Assembly (NCBI GenBank): GCA_963716095.1
Contig: CAVQSV010000018.1
Span: forward strand, 124,001-188,000
Origin: Sva-07 sp963716095
GTDB taxonomy: Bacteria > Actinomycetota > Acidimicrobiia > Acidimicrobiales > Ilumatobacteraceae
DNA length: 64,000 nucleotides
Direction of reading: 5' to 3'
Shown: piece by piece, positions 1-10,562 of the stretch
Position numbering within the stretch: position 1 is the stretch's first letter
Layout of the letters: each line of letters begins with the position of its first letter
Notes under the pieces: model-generated
What the model was told of the DNA's origin: nothing
What the model saw: only the letters and a program-made list of their open reading frames with translations
The model's database searches: none
Translations under genes and position numbers: made by a program

Positions 1-1174
1 ACGGGTTCTCGCCGGTGATCCGCTCGTACATGTCGAACAGGTTCCCGTAGCGCTCCCGGATCGTGTCCTCACCGAGACGTTCGATCGACTCGGCAAAGTC
101 CAGGTAGACGCCGTTCTTGAGCGGCCCGACACCTTGGCCGGCATCGACCATCCGCTTCGCGGCGCGAGAGGAGACATCGCGAGGGGCGAGGTTGCCGAAG
201 CTCGGATAGATGCGCTCCAGGTAGTAGTCGCGTTCCGCTTCGGGAATGTCACCGGGTGCTCTCGTTTCGTCAGCACTCTTCGGCACCCAGATCCGGCCGT
301 CGTTGCGCAACGACTCCGACATCAGCGTGAGCTTCGACTGGAAGTCGTCGGCCTGTGGGATACAGGTCGGGTGGATCTGCGTGTACGACGGATTGGCGAA
401 CGCCGCGCCGCGACGGTGGGCGCGCCAGGCACCCGTGACGTTGCAGGCCATCGCGTTCGTCGACAGATAGAAGACGTTGCCGTAGCCACCGGTGGCGAGC
501 ACGACGGCATGAGCGGAGTGCGACGAGAACTCACCGCTCATGAGGTCACGAGTGACGATGCCGGCGCAGCGACCGTCGATGTTGACGACATCGACCATCT
601 CCATGCGGTTCCAGAGCTTGACGTTGCCGAGCCCGATCTGACGGGACAGCTGCTGATAGGCGCCGATCAGGAGCTGCTGACCGGTCTGACCACGGGCGTA
701 GAACGTGCGGCTCACCTGGGCGCCACCGAAGCTGCGGTTGTCGAGCAGACCGCCGTATTCACGAGCGAACGGAACGCCCTGGGCAACCATCTGGTCGATG
801 ATGTCGACCGACACTTCGGCCAGACGGTGGACGTTCGCTTCCCGGGCGCGGAAGTCGCCGCCCTTCACCGTGTCGTAGAACAGACGGTGGATCGAGTCGC
901 CGTCGCCCTGATAGTTCTTCGCTGCATTGATGCCGCCCTGGGCGGCGATCGAGTGTGCCCGCCGAGGCGAGTCGTGGAACGTGAACGCCTCGACCTGGTA
1001 GCCGAGTTCACCGAACGTCGCCGCCGCAGAAGCGCCGGCAAGGCCGGTGCCGATGACGATGATCTTGAACTTTCGTTTGTTCGACGGGTTCACCAACTTC
1101 TGGTTGGCGATGTAGTTCTGCCACTTGTCCGCCATCGGCCCTTCGGGGATCTTGCTGTCGATTGCGAGACTCAT
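1..1174 (-). CDS. sdhA: Succinate dehydrogenase flavoprotein subunit, 3' end outside window
   Basis: This is the FAD-carrying subunit of respiratory complex II, which oxidises succinate to fumarate at the cytoplasmic face of the membrane. The visible 391 codons begin MSLAIDSKIPEG and contain an FAD-binding motif (VIGTGLAGASAAA) near residue 40. The HSIAAQGGINA segment carries the histidine that binds FAD covalently in this family. A later stretch with HPTC and RNDGRIW matches the capping and active-site region. The ATG overlaps the sdhC stop as ATGA, so the two are translationally coupled in the order sdhC-sdhA. sdhB would be expected next, beyond the left edge. Reading is open to base 1, so the gene is cut by the window and not broken. 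Confidence 0.95.
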   Translation of the reverse strand, partial: MSLAIDSKIPEGPMADKWQNYIANQKLVNPSNKRKFKIIVIGTGLAGASAAATFGELGYQVEAFTFHDSPRRAHSIAAQGGINAAKNYQGDGDSIHRLFYDTVKGGDFRAREANVHRLAEVSVDIIDQMVAQGVPFAREYGGLLDNRSFGGAQVSRTFYARGQTGQQLLIGAYQQLSRQIGLGNVKLWNRMEMVDVVNIDGRCAGIVTRDLMSGEFSSHSAHAVVLATGGYGNVFYLSTNAMACNVTGAWRAHRRGAAFANPSYTQIHPTCIPQADDFQSKLTLMSESLRNDGRIWVPKSADETRAPGDIPEAERDYYLERIYPSFGNLAPRDVSSRAAKRMVDAGQGVGPLKNGVYLDFAESIERLGEDTIRERYGNLFDMYERITGENP

Positions 1175-1986
1175 TCGGCTTCCTCCTCGAGGGAAACGGT
1201 CACTGCGTCCGGGTCGTACTCGATGACGCCTGCCATGACAGCGACGGGGAACGACACGTTGCCGACCACGACGATCGTGGCGACTCCGGTGGCCAGGTAC
1301 CGGCGCCAGTTGTTGAAGCGGGGATTGCTCCAGCCCATCGACTGGAACAGCGACCAGGTGCCGTGGAACAGGTGGATGCCCAAGGCGATGTTGGCAACGA
1401 TGTACAGCACCGCCACGGGAAGACGCGACAGCGACTGGTCGATGTTGTAGTAGACGGCACCCTTCACGAAATCCGGGTTGGCCCAGCCCCACGTGAGATC
1501 GGCGAGGTGCCAGATGATGAACAGCAACACGATGATGCCCGTCCAGCGCATCGTGCGGCTGGCGAAGCTGGCGACCTGATAGTCGCGAGCCGACTGGTAC
1601 TTGACCGGCCGGGCGGTGCGGTTCAGCACCGTGAGGGTGTACGCAGCGTGGATGTGGAGGAGCACCGCACCCAACAGCACGATGCGCATGATCCACAAGA
1701 AGATGCCGTGGGGCAGGATCGGCACCAGCAGCTCTCGGAGGAACTCGCCGTAGATGTCGATGTCGTACAACCGCTCGTCACCCTCTGAGACGACACCGAG
1801 GTACATCTTCAGGTTGCCGATCATGTGGCCGATCACGAAACCGATCCCGATGATGCCGGTGATCGCCATCACGTACTTCTTGCCGACAGCCGTGGAGTAG
1901 AAGTCGACCAGGAAGGGCTTCTTCTTCTTCGACGGCGGGGTGACAGCGGTTCCCGAGACGGGTTCTCGCTTCATCGTTTGTGCCAT
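1171..1986 (-). CDS. sdhC: Succinate dehydrogenase cytochrome b subunit
   Basis: This is the membrane anchor of complex II, which binds haem b and passes electrons to the quinone pool. The 271-residue protein starts MAQTMKREPVSG, has a basic N-terminus with KKKK, and then five hydrophobic helices. Histidines in the helices (GHMIGNLKMY, LLHIHAAYTL, IWHLADLTW, GIHLFHGTW) are candidate haem ligands. The length and pattern fit the single-subunit b558 type found in actinomycetes, in which no separate SdhD is needed. I chose ATG 1986; ATG 1974 is the alternative. The stop overlaps the sdhA start. The gene is divergent from hppA across about 190 bases that must hold both promoters. Confidence 0.92.
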   Translation of the reverse strand: MAQTMKREPVSGTAVTPPSKKKKPFLVDFYSTAVGKKYVMAITGIIGIGFVIGHMIGNLKMYLGVVSEGDERLYDIDIYGEFLRELLVPILPHGIFLWIMRIVLLGAVLLHIHAAYTLTVLNRTARPVKYQSARDYQVASFASRTMRWTGIIVLLFIIWHLADLTWGWANPDFVKGAVYYNIDQSLSRLPVAVLYIVANIALGIHLFHGTWSLFQSMGWSNPRFNNWRRYLATGVATIVVVGNVSFPVAVMAGVIEYDPDAVTVSLEEEAE

Positions 1987-2162
1987 TCCCGCGAAGCTAC
2001 TCCGCCTGGGTCGACCGACACGCAATCGTCCCGGGGACATGTCAATGTCGCATCGGTCACAACGCGGGGTGCGTTTCGTCGGCTTGGTTCCTAGCCTGCC
2101 GCCCGACCATCATGGTCCAGTTGCTCGGATCGGAACCGGGCACGACTATTCCGAACCGCCCC

Positions 2163-2170
2163 TCAGGAGG
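2163..2170 (+). promoter_or_regulatory. Ribosome binding site that fixes the hppA GTG start
   Basis: TCAGGAGG lies eight bases before GTG 2179. It is among the strongest Shine-Dalgarno matches in the window and supports the GTG start over later codons. Confidence 0.7.
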
Positions 2171-2178
2171 CACATCCC

Positions 2179-4290
2179 GTGGATCTCGTTCCCTATCTCG
2201 CTGCTGCGTCTGCACTCGCGGCGCTTGCGCTCGCGTTCTATTACTACAAAGCCGTCGAGAAGGAGTCGCCCGGCAACGAGCGGATGGTCTTCTTGATGGA
2301 GGAGATCCAGAAGGGAGCCAAGGCATTCCTCAGGAAGGAATACCAATGGGTCTCCGTCTTCGTGTTGGCGATGATCATCCTGCTCGCCGTGGTGATCAAC
2401 CCACTGGCGTCGGTGACCTACCTGCTCGGCGCCGTCTTGTCCGCCGCTGCGGGCTACGCCGGCATGACGGTGGCCACGATGGCCAATGCCCGCACCACCG
2501 AAGCAGCAAAGGACGGCCCCGCCAAGGCGCTGCCTGTCGCCTTCCGCGGCGGCGCCGTCATGGGCTTCAGCGTTGCTGGTCTCGCCCTGCTCGGCCTGAT
2601 GCTCACCTACCTCGTCTTCGTCGTCTGGATCCAGGTCGACGAAGCGTTCGAGATCGTCACCGCCTATGGCTTGGGCGCATCGACGATCGCCCTGTTCTCT
2701 CGTGTCGGTGGCGGCATCTACACCAAGGCCGCTGACGTCGGCGCCGACCTGGTCGGCAAGGTCGAAGCCGGCATCCCCGAGGACGACCCCCGCAACCCGG
2801 CAACGATTGCCGACAACGTGGGCGACAACGTCGGCGACGTCGCCGGCATGGGTGCCGACCTCTTCGAGTCGTATGCCGGCTCGATGATCGCTCCGATCTC
2901 GCTGACCGCCTTCGCGTTGGCCCTGACCGCCGAGCAGGCCGGTGACTCCGGCGTCATCAGCCTGCTGGTGTTCCCAATGGCGATCGCCTTCGTCGGCATG
3001 ATCGCCTCGATCATCGGATCGTTCTTCGTCAAGGGCGGCGAGTCAACCGACAGCCACCACCTGGCTCGAGCCCTCCACATGGGCACCAACGTCGCCATGG
3101 CCATCACCGCCCTCGGCACCGTCGGCGTGGCGTACTGGCTCTTCTCCGGCGACGAGTTCGAGAACCCGATCGGCCTCGCCATTGCGGTCATCGGCGGTCT
3201 GCTCGTCGGTTGGGCGCTCGGCAAGACCGCCGAGTACTACACCTCCGACGGCTTCGGCCCGGTCAAGAAGATCGCCGAGCAGGCCGAGACCGGCCCCGCC
3301 ACCACGATCCTGTCGGGCATCAGCGCCGGCATGCAGTCGGTCGCCGCATCGGTTGGCCTGATTCTCGCTGGCGTCGGCATTGCCTACTGGGGCGGCACGC
3401 TCGCCTTCTCCGACGACGCCTTCGGCGGTCTCGGCGAGGACTTCGGCGGCATCTACGGCATCGCCGTGGCCGCCATCGGCATGCTCGCCACCACCGGCGT
3501 CGTGGTCTCCGTCGACGCCTACGGGCCGATCGCCGACAACGCCGGCGGCATCGCCGAGATGGCCGAACTCGACCCATCCGTGCGTGAGGTGACCGACGCA
3601 CTCGACTCACTCGGCAACACCACCGCAGCAGTCGCAAAGGGCTTCGCAGTCGGCTCCGCAGCGCTCACCGCGCTGGCCTTGTTCAAGAGCTTCGAGTTCG
3701 CTGTCTTCGACGCCGACCCCACCGCAGCCCTGAACCTGAACATCGGTGAGGTCGAGGTGTTCATCGGGCTGTTCATCGGTGCTGCACTCCCGTTCCTCTT
3801 CGCTGCGCTCACGATCGACGCCGTCGGGCGTGCCGCACAGAAGATGATCGAAGAAGTGCGTCGCCAGTTCCGCGAGATCCCGGGCCTGCGTGAAGGCGCA
3901 CCTGGCGTCGTTCCCGACTCCGCTCGCTGCGTGGCGATCTCCACCGAAGCGTCGCTGCGCGAGATGATCGTGCCCGGCGCCCTCGCCGTGGTCGTACCGT
4001 TGGTCGTCGGTTTCATCAGCGTCGACGCACTCGGCGGCCTGCTCGCCGGAGCGCTCGTCACCGGCTTCGCCCTGGCCATCTTCATGGCCAACTCGGGCGG
4101 TGCCTGGGACAACGCCAAGAAGTACATCGAAGCCGGCAACCACGGCGGCAAGGGCAGTGACCCGCACAAGGCTGCCGTCGTCGGCGACACCGTGGGCGAT
4201 CCGTTCAAGGACACCTCCGGCCCGTCGATGAACATCCTGATCAAGGTCATGACGATCGTGAGCCTGGTGTTCGCCAGCGCCTTCGTCTGA
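2179..4290 (+). CDS. hppA: Membrane-bound proton/sodium-pumping pyrophosphatase
   Basis: This integral membrane enzyme hydrolyses pyrophosphate and uses the energy to pump H+ or Na+ out of the cytoplasm. The 703-residue length and roughly 16 hydrophobic segments are usual for the family. The pyrophosphate and Mg binding region is clear at about residues 186-220 (DVGADLVGKVE, then DNVGDNVGDVAGMGADLFES). A second Asp-rich signature near the C-terminus reads VGDTVGDPFKDTSGPS. The motif GNTTAAVAKG near residue 480 has Ala where K+-independent enzymes have Lys, which suggests the K+-dependent subfamily. The start is GTG 2179 behind a strong Shine-Dalgarno sequence (CAGGAGG, 2164-2170). It is followed by a possible hairpin at 4299-4337. 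The pumped ion cannot be told from this reading. Confidence 0.96.
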   Translation: MDLVPYLAAASALAALALAFYYYKAVEKESPGNERMVFLMEEIQKGAKAFLRKEYQWVSVFVLAMIILLAVVINPLASVTYLLGAVLSAAAGYAGMTVATMANARTTEAAKDGPAKALPVAFRGGAVMGFSVAGLALLGLMLTYLVFVVWIQVDEAFEIVTAYGLGASTIALFSRVGGGIYTKAADVGADLVGKVEAGIPEDDPRNPATIADNVGDNVGDVAGMGADLFESYAGSMIAPISLTAFALALTAEQAGDSGVISLLVFPMAIAFVGMIASIIGSFFVKGGESTDSHHLARALHMGTNVAMAITALGTVGVAYWLFSGDEFENPIGLAIAVIGGLLVGWALGKTAEYYTSDGFGPVKKIAEQAETGPATTILSGISAGMQSVAASVGLILAGVGIAYWGGTLAFSDDAFGGLGEDFGGIYGIAVAAIGMLATTGVVVSVDAYGPIADNAGGIAEMAELDPSVREVTDALDSLGNTTAAVAKGFAVGSAALTALALFKSFEFAVFDADPTAALNLNIGEVEVFIGLFIGAALPFLFAALTIDAVGRAAQKMIEEVRRQFREIPGLREGAPGVVPDSARCVAISTEASLREMIVPGALAVVVPLVVGFISVDALGGLLAGALVTGFALAIFMANSGGAWDNAKKYIEAGNHGGKGSDPHKAAVVGDTVGDPFKDTSGPSMNILIKVMTIVSLVFASAFV

Positions 4291-4298
4291 TCGGCGGC

Positions 4299-4337
4299 GG
4301 TGAGCGAACGGCCACAGTCCGGTCGCTTCGCTCATCG
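4299..4337. repeat. Intergenic palindrome, CGATGAGCGAA family, copy 1
   Basis: The arms CGGTGAGCGAACGGCC and the complement of GGTCGCTTCGCTCATCG pair with a few mismatches around a short centre. It sits between the convergent ends of hppA and mrpG, where it could act as a terminator in both directions. It resembles the palindromes at 20926, 38816 and 48650, which share GATGAG at both outer ends. Confidence 0.55.
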
Positions 4338-4457
4338 GTCACACCACGAATCGCACTCCGGTCACAGCTCCTTCAACTTCCGTTCGTCGTGGAGGAAGTG
4401 GTTGGACGTCACGGTGTCCATCGCTGCGCAACTGCGGGCCGGCGCCCGACGGGATCG

Positions 4458-4838
4458 TCAGGCGTCGTCGGGATCCCGAGTGACCGGCCCGACCTCGCCG
4501 GCGGCTTCCTCGGCGGCCTGCAGGTCGTCGACCACCCAGGGTTCGGCCGGGCGCAGGCCGGCGGCATGGGCGGCCCGGCCGAGCATGTGGCTCGCCACCG
4601 GCGCCGTCCAGAACTGCAGCAGCACGGCGAGCAGGAGCTTCGTCGTCGGCGCCAGCCCCGGCACCCGCAACACTGCGGCACCGACGGTGAACACCACGGC
4701 AAGCGTCGCCGGCTTCGTCGCCACGTGAATGCGCGAGTAGGCGTCCGGCATCCGGAACAGCCCGATCGCAGCAATCAGCGCGAGGGCCGAGCCGGCCACG
4801 AGCAGCACTGCTGAGAGGACGTCGACGACGGTGTTCAC
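4458..4838 (-). CDS. mrpG: Mrp Na+/H+ antiporter subunit G
   Basis: This is the last gene of the seven-gene Mrp (Mnh) operon and a small membrane subunit of the multisubunit cation/proton antiporter. The 126-residue protein has three hydrophobic helices. It carries the family segment IGLFRMPDAYSRIHVATKPATL, which is split by nothing unusual. The start is GTG 4838, overlapping the mrpF stop as GTGA. The C-terminal 30 residues are acidic and soluble. Function in Na+ efflux and pH homeostasis is known for the family and is not shown here. Confidence 0.92.
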   Translation of the reverse strand: MNTVVDVLSAVLLVAGSALALIAAIGLFRMPDAYSRIHVATKPATLAVVFTVGAAVLRVPGLAPTTKLLLAVLLQFWTAPVASHMLGRAAHAAGLRPAEPWVVDDLQAAEEAAGEVGPVTRDPDDA

Positions 4839-5095
4839 GGGCCCCTCTGCTCGATGTAGCGGGCGATCGTGACGCTGCCGAGGAAGGCGAGCAGACCGAT
4901 GATCAACAGCAGCGCCGCGACGAGGTCGTCGCGGGTGATCGCTATCGACACGGCCAGCCCGTTGAGGATGACCGCGATGAGCATGTCGACCCCGACCGCC
5001 CGGTCGACGAGGTTGCGGGCCCGGATGACGTGGATCGTGGTCAGGAGCCCGGCGATGCCGAGCATGACGCCGCTCACCCAGCCGACGATGCTCAC
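4835..5095 (-). CDS. mrpF: Mrp Na+/H+ antiporter subunit F
   Basis: This small subunit of 86 residues has three transmembrane helices. The second carries RNLVDRAVGVDMLIAV, the hallmark of MrpF/PhaF proteins. The start is GTG 5095. It overlaps the stop of a frame that continues mrpE past its apparent end (see mrpE), and its own stop overlaps mrpG. This places it inside one tightly coupled operon. The protein is intact. Confidence 0.92.
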   Translation of the reverse strand: MSIVGWVSGVMLGIAGLLTTIHVIRARNLVDRAVGVDMLIAVILNGLAVSIAITRDDLVAALLLIIGLLAFLGSVTIARYIEQRGP

Positions 5096-5206
5096 GACTG
5101 ACCCTCCGCTGCGTCGCCGCCCGCGACCGTCCGGTGATCGTCGAGGACCGTGGTCGGTTCGTTCGGGGTCACCGCAGCGACGACGAGTCGTTCGAGCCGA
5201 CGAACG

Positions 5207-5667
5207 TCATCGCGGATCGCCGTCGGCGTCGGCGAGGCCGAGCACGTGGATGTAGAGCACCGGTGGCGTCCCCTCCGTGGCGTCGCCGCCGCCGTCCTCG
5301 TCGCCGGCGTAGCGGGCTTCGAGTGTCAACGTTCCGGGCGTGAGGCTGATCGCGTCGGCGACGATCGTGGCGACGAGTCGCGACGGATGCGACAGCGCCA
5401 CGCCGACCACCCCGGAGCGGAGTCGGGCCGGCGTCGGCGCCAGCACCGTCAGCACGACCGTCGCCGACGACGAGAGCAACCGCCACACGAAGACCGCGAG
5501 GAGGCGCACCAGCGCCAGTGGGTGCAGGGTGTGCTCACGTGGGGTGGGCCGGAACAGGAGCGCCAGGATCGCGACGACCAGCATGCCGCTGGCGACGTTG
5601 ACCACCGACACCTCGCCCCACAGCGCGAGCCACACGATCAACACGAACGCGGTGGGCAGCAGGCGAT

Positions 5668-5671
<4 letters not shown>
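5207..5671 (-). CDS. mrpE: Mrp Na+/H+ antiporter subunit E, C-terminus probably frameshifted
   Basis: This membrane subunit of the Mrp antiporter begins at GTG 5671, overlapping the mrpD stop as GTGA. The open frame gives 154 residues, with two N-terminal helices (VLIVWLALWGEV, LVVAILALLFRP) and the family segment SLTPGTLTLEA. It ends in HVLGLADADGDPR. Removing one base near 5221 lets the frame continue as AIRDDVRRLERLVVAA and on to a stop at 5092-5094 that overlaps the mrpF start. MrpE proteins normally end in such a helix. The true product is therefore probably about 193 residues, with the frame broken here by an extra base. The intact frame is the coordinates given. Confidence 0.85.
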
Positions 5672-7150
<1,479 letters not shown>

Positions 7151-7154
<4 letters not shown>

Positions 7155-7540
7155 GCCGAGTCCTCCTGCTCGTCGTCGGCGAGCGCGGCATTGCGGGCCT
7201 CGTGTCGGGCGAGGCGCCGGTCGGCGATGTCGTCCTCGACCTCGTCGTTGCCGTCGATCGTCCAGGCGCGGTAGGCCATCGCCAGCAGGAACGAGATCAC
7301 GCCGAACCCGATCACGATCGCGGTCAGCACGAGTGCCTGCGGGACCGGATCGGTGAAGTCGCCGTCGCGACCGATGATCGGGGTGACGCCGGGCCCGTCC
7401 CCCGATGCCAGGATCAACAGATTCACTGCGTTGCCGAGCAGGCCCAGTCCGAGGATGATCCGCGTGAGCGTGCGGTGCATCACCAGGTACGTACCGATGC
7501 CGGCGAGCACGCCGATCAACAGCGCCTGTTCCCAGCTCAC
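7151..7540 (-). CDS. mrpC: Mrp Na+/H+ antiporter subunit C
   Basis: This NuoK-like membrane subunit of 129 residues has three helices. The family pattern is RIILGLGLLGNAVNLLIL in helix two, followed by DPVPQALVLTAIVIGFG, which is diagnostic for MrpC. The start is GTG 7540, overlapping the mrpB stop (GTGA), and the stop overlaps mrpD. The C-terminal tail is charged and cytoplasmic. The protein is intact. Confidence 0.93.
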
Positions 7541-7992
7541 GAGCGACCTCGCATCTCGTCGTCGGCCTCGGCGAAGGCGACGATGATCGCCATCACGACG
7601 CCGACGACGAGGACGTGTACGCCGATGTCGAACAGCGACGAGGAGACGACCTTGACGTCGCCGATGACCGGGACGTGGAACTTCCAGATCGCCGACTCGA
7701 GGAACGAGCCGTCGACGACCAGCGACGTCAGCCCGACGCCGAGGGCGAGCACCAGGCCGGTCCCGATGAGCACGATCGGGTCGACGCGCAACGAGCGGAC
7801 ACCACGCGGCCCCGAGGCGAGGTATCGCAGCACGACCGCGGACCCCATCACCAGTCCGCCGGCGAATCCGCCACCGGGCGCGTTGTGGCCGCGCAGCGTC
7901 AGGAAGATCGAGAACAGCAGCAGCACCGGGGTGATGCCGTTGACCGTCTCGGTCAGCACGACCGAGCGTCGCGAGCGCGGTGGCACCGTCAT
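7537..7992 (-). CDS. mrpB: Mrp Na+/H+ antiporter subunit B
   Basis: The 151-residue membrane protein has four predicted helices. It carries the MnhB motif GHNAPGGGFAGGLV in the first half, the signature of this subunit family. I chose ATG 7992 because it overlaps the mrpA stop as ATGA; GTG 7998 is a longer alternative. The stop overlaps the mrpC start. The order mrpA-B-C-D-E-F-G matches canonical Mrp operons. Confidence 0.93.
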   Translation of the reverse strand: MTVPPRSRRSVVLTETVNGITPVLLLFSIFLTLRGHNAPGGGFAGGLVMGSAVVLRYLASGPRGVRSLRVDPIVLIGTGLVLALGVGLTSLVVDGSFLESAIWKFHVPVIGDVKVVSSSLFDIGVHVLVVGVVMAIIVAFAEADDEMRGRS

Positions 7993-10418
7993 CGCCACAC
8001 ACCGATCTGACGCCCGGCATCGAACCCCGACCCGTCGAGTTCGTCGGCCGCGGCGTCGACGTCATCGAGTTCGTCGATCTCCTCGCCGAGGTGCTTTCGA
8101 CGCTGGTGGCGGCGGGCGGCGCGCACGAGGTTGACCACACCGGCACCCGCCACGGCGAGCACGGTGATCTCGCCGAGCGTGTCGAAGCCGCGGAAGTCGA
8201 CGAGGATCACGTTGACGACGTTGCGGCCACCGGCCTCCGGCTCGGACAGGGCGACGTAGTCCTCACCGACCGACGGTTCGGTCCGGGCACCGGACGCGCT
8301 GAGCGCGAACACGGCCACGGTGACACCGACGGCGCTGGCGACGACGATCCGGGCGATCCGCGGCGCCCAGGCAGGTGCCGGCTCGAAGTCGACCGGTAGC
8401 CGTGCCAACACCAGGAGGAACACGACGATCGTCAAGGTCTCGACGAGGAACTGGGTGATCGCGAGATCCGGCGCACCCTGGATCAGGTACACGATGGCGA
8501 GCGCGTAGCCGCTGCCACCCAGGAGCACGACCGCCATGAAGCGTTTGCGGGCGAACACGGTGGCGACCGCCAACAGGCCGGTGACGACCACGGCGATGAA
8601 CTCGACCGGCGAGTTGCTGAACCGCGGACTCGAGATCGAGTCGGTCGCCCCGGCGACGAGCGCCACCCCGAGCGACACGGCGACGGTGGTCACCACGATC
8701 GCGAGGTACAGCGGGAGCGAGCCGCTCTGGGTGGCCACCGTGACGCGGCGCGCCCCCTCGAGCAGCCCGTCGTAGATGCGGTCGTAGACGGCAGTCGCTG
8801 GGCTGCGGGTGGCGTCGACGGTGCGCGTCGCTGCCCGGCTGAACCACCAGAGCGCCGTGCCGGCGGCGATGATCCCGGCGGAGATCACGAGGGCCTCGTT
8901 GATACCGGGCCACAGCACCAGATGTTTCGATGCCGTCTCCGCGTCGAGCGATGTGGTCGCGTCGGCGATCCAGTCGCCGACCGTACCGGCGGCGAGCCCG
9001 AAGCCGATCGAGAGCAGAGCGAGCAGGGCCGGCGCAGCGACGAACGCCAGCGGCGGACGGTGCACCGAGGTCACGTCGATCGCCTCGATGCGGTCGGAGC
9101 CCTCGCCGGCGTCAACGCCAGGTGCGTCGTCGCCGAGCAGGCCGACGACGATCCGGATCGTGTAGGCGACGGTGAGGACCGAGCCGAGCACGATCCCGAC
9201 GAGCGCGATCGTGCCGATCGCCCCGATCTCGGCGTGCAGGAGCCCGTCGAGTGCCTTCTCCTTGGCGACGAACCCGAACGTCGGCGGGATCGCCGCCATC
9301 GACGCCCCAGCGACGATCATCGTCGCAGCCACGACCGGCAGCGCGCGCAGCAGGCCGCGTAGGCGGCGCATGTCGCGGGTACCGGCCTCGTGGTCGACGA
9401 CGCCGATCGACAGGAACAGCGAGGCCTTGAACAGCGCGTGGGCGACGAGCATGGCCACACCGGCGTAGGTGGTGGCCGGGGTGCCGAGCCCGAGCAGCAC
9501 CATCAGGAAGCCGAGTTGGCTGACGGTGCCGTGGGCGAGCGCAAGCTTCGCGTCCTGCTGACGCATGGCATTGACGCCGCCGATGATCAGCGACGCCAGC
9601 CCGGCGGCGACGACGAACTCGCGCCACAGCCCGTCGGCGGCGAAGGTGGGTGCGAAGCGGGCGACGACGACGAGGCCGGCCTTCACCATCGTCGCCGAGT
9701 GGAGGTAGGCGCTCACGGGCGTCGGCGCTGCCATCGCGCCCGGGAGCCAGAAATGGAACGGGAACTGCGCCGACTTCGTGAACGCCCCGAGCAGGACGAG
9801 CAGCAGCGCAACGTTGGTGAGCGTCCCGGTCGGAGGGTCGGCCACCAGGCCCGAGATCGTGGTGGTGTCACCGGTGATCGTGAGGATGATGAAGCCGGCC
9901 AGCATGGCGAGGCCGCCGGCGCCGGTGACGAGGAACGCCCGCGTCGCGGCGGCACGGGCGCGTGGGTTCGTGTCGTCGAAGCCGATCAGGAGGAACGACG
10001 TGATGGACGTCAGCTCCCAGAAGACGAACAGGGTGAGCAGCCCGTCGGCCCACACGATGCCGAGCATGGCGCCGGCGAATCCGACGAGGAGTCCGGCCAG
10101 TCGGCCGAGATCGCTGCGCCGACCGAAGTAGGAGATCGAGTACAGCAGCACCAGCACGCCGATGCCCGACACGAGCAGGCCCATCAGCAGGCCGAACCCG
10201 TCGAGCCGCAGCGTGATCGACAGCGAGATCTGGGGGATCCACTCGATGTCGACCGTCGCCGCGTCGCCGTCGAGCACCGCTGCTGACTGCGAGATCAACC
10301 AGGCGAACGTGGCCGCAGGTGCGATCGCCGCGACCGGGAGCGCCCAGCGCGCCGAGCGTGTGCCCGGAGCCAGGCAGATCGTCGCCGCGACGAGATGGAG
10401 GAGCAGGAGGACGATCAA
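7989..10418 (-). CDS. mrpA: Mrp Na+/H+ antiporter subunit A
   Basis: This is the largest antiporter subunit (809 residues), related to NuoL of complex I. The NuoL-like core shows FWELTSITSFLLIGF, FPFHFWLPGAMAAPTPVSAYLHSATMV (the proton-channel helices) and many hydrophobic segments. The C-terminal third holds the MrpB-like domain with APDLAITQFLVETLT and then VILVDFRGFDTLGEIT, typical of full-length MrpA. The start is TTG 10418, because a stop lies in frame not far upstream and no ATG or GTG fits. No good ribosome site is visible, so the start is moderately uncertain. It is the first gene of the operon. Confidence 0.92.
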   Translation of the reverse strand: MIVLLLLHLVAATICLAPGTRSARWALPVAAIAPAATFAWLISQSAAVLDGDAATVDIEWIPQISLSITLRLDGFGLLMGLLVSGIGVLVLLYSISYFGRRSDLGRLAGLLVGFAGAMLGIVWADGLLTLFVFWELTSITSFLLIGFDDTNPRARAAATRAFLVTGAGGLAMLAGFIILTITGDTTTISGLVADPPTGTLTNVALLLVLLGAFTKSAQFPFHFWLPGAMAAPTPVSAYLHSATMVKAGLVVVARFAPTFAADGLWREFVVAAGLASLIIGGVNAMRQQDAKLALAHGTVSQLGFLMVLLGLGTPATTYAGVAMLVAHALFKASLFLSIGVVDHEAGTRDMRRLRGLLRALPVVAATMIVAGASMAAIPPTFGFVAKEKALDGLLHAEIGAIGTIALVGIVLGSVLTVAYTIRIVVGLLGDDAPGVDAGEGSDRIEAIDVTSVHRPPLAFVAAPALLALLSIGFGLAAGTVGDWIADATTSLDAETASKHLVLWPGINEALVISAGIIAAGTALWWFSRAATRTVDATRSPATAVYDRIYDGLLEGARRVTVATQSGSLPLYLAIVVTTVAVSLGVALVAGATDSISSPRFSNSPVEFIAVVVTGLLAVATVFARKRFMAVVLLGGSGYALAIVYLIQGAPDLAITQFLVETLTIVVFLLVLARLPVDFEPAPAWAPRIARIVVASAVGVTVAVFALSASGARTEPSVGEDYVALSEPEAGGRNVVNVILVDFRGFDTLGEITVLAVAGAGVVNLVRAARRHQRRKHLGEEIDELDDVDAAADELDGSGFDAGRQIGVWR

Positions 10419-10562
10419 GGTGGTGGTGGCGTCATCGGGGAGTCGTTCGTCGAGCGGTCACCTGGCACGCCGCTCATGTCGCGGACTGTCCAGTGCTCGG
10501 CGGCGACGTTACTCCTTCGCTCCCGTCATCGTCACACGCGCGTCGGCGGCCAGCGAGCCCGC

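Noticed and set aside
134..1450. Long open frame on the plus strand across sdhA and sdhC
   Set aside because: It is antisense to two clear SDH genes, has biased Arg/Val/Asp composition and no domain; a shadow frame in GC-rich DNA.
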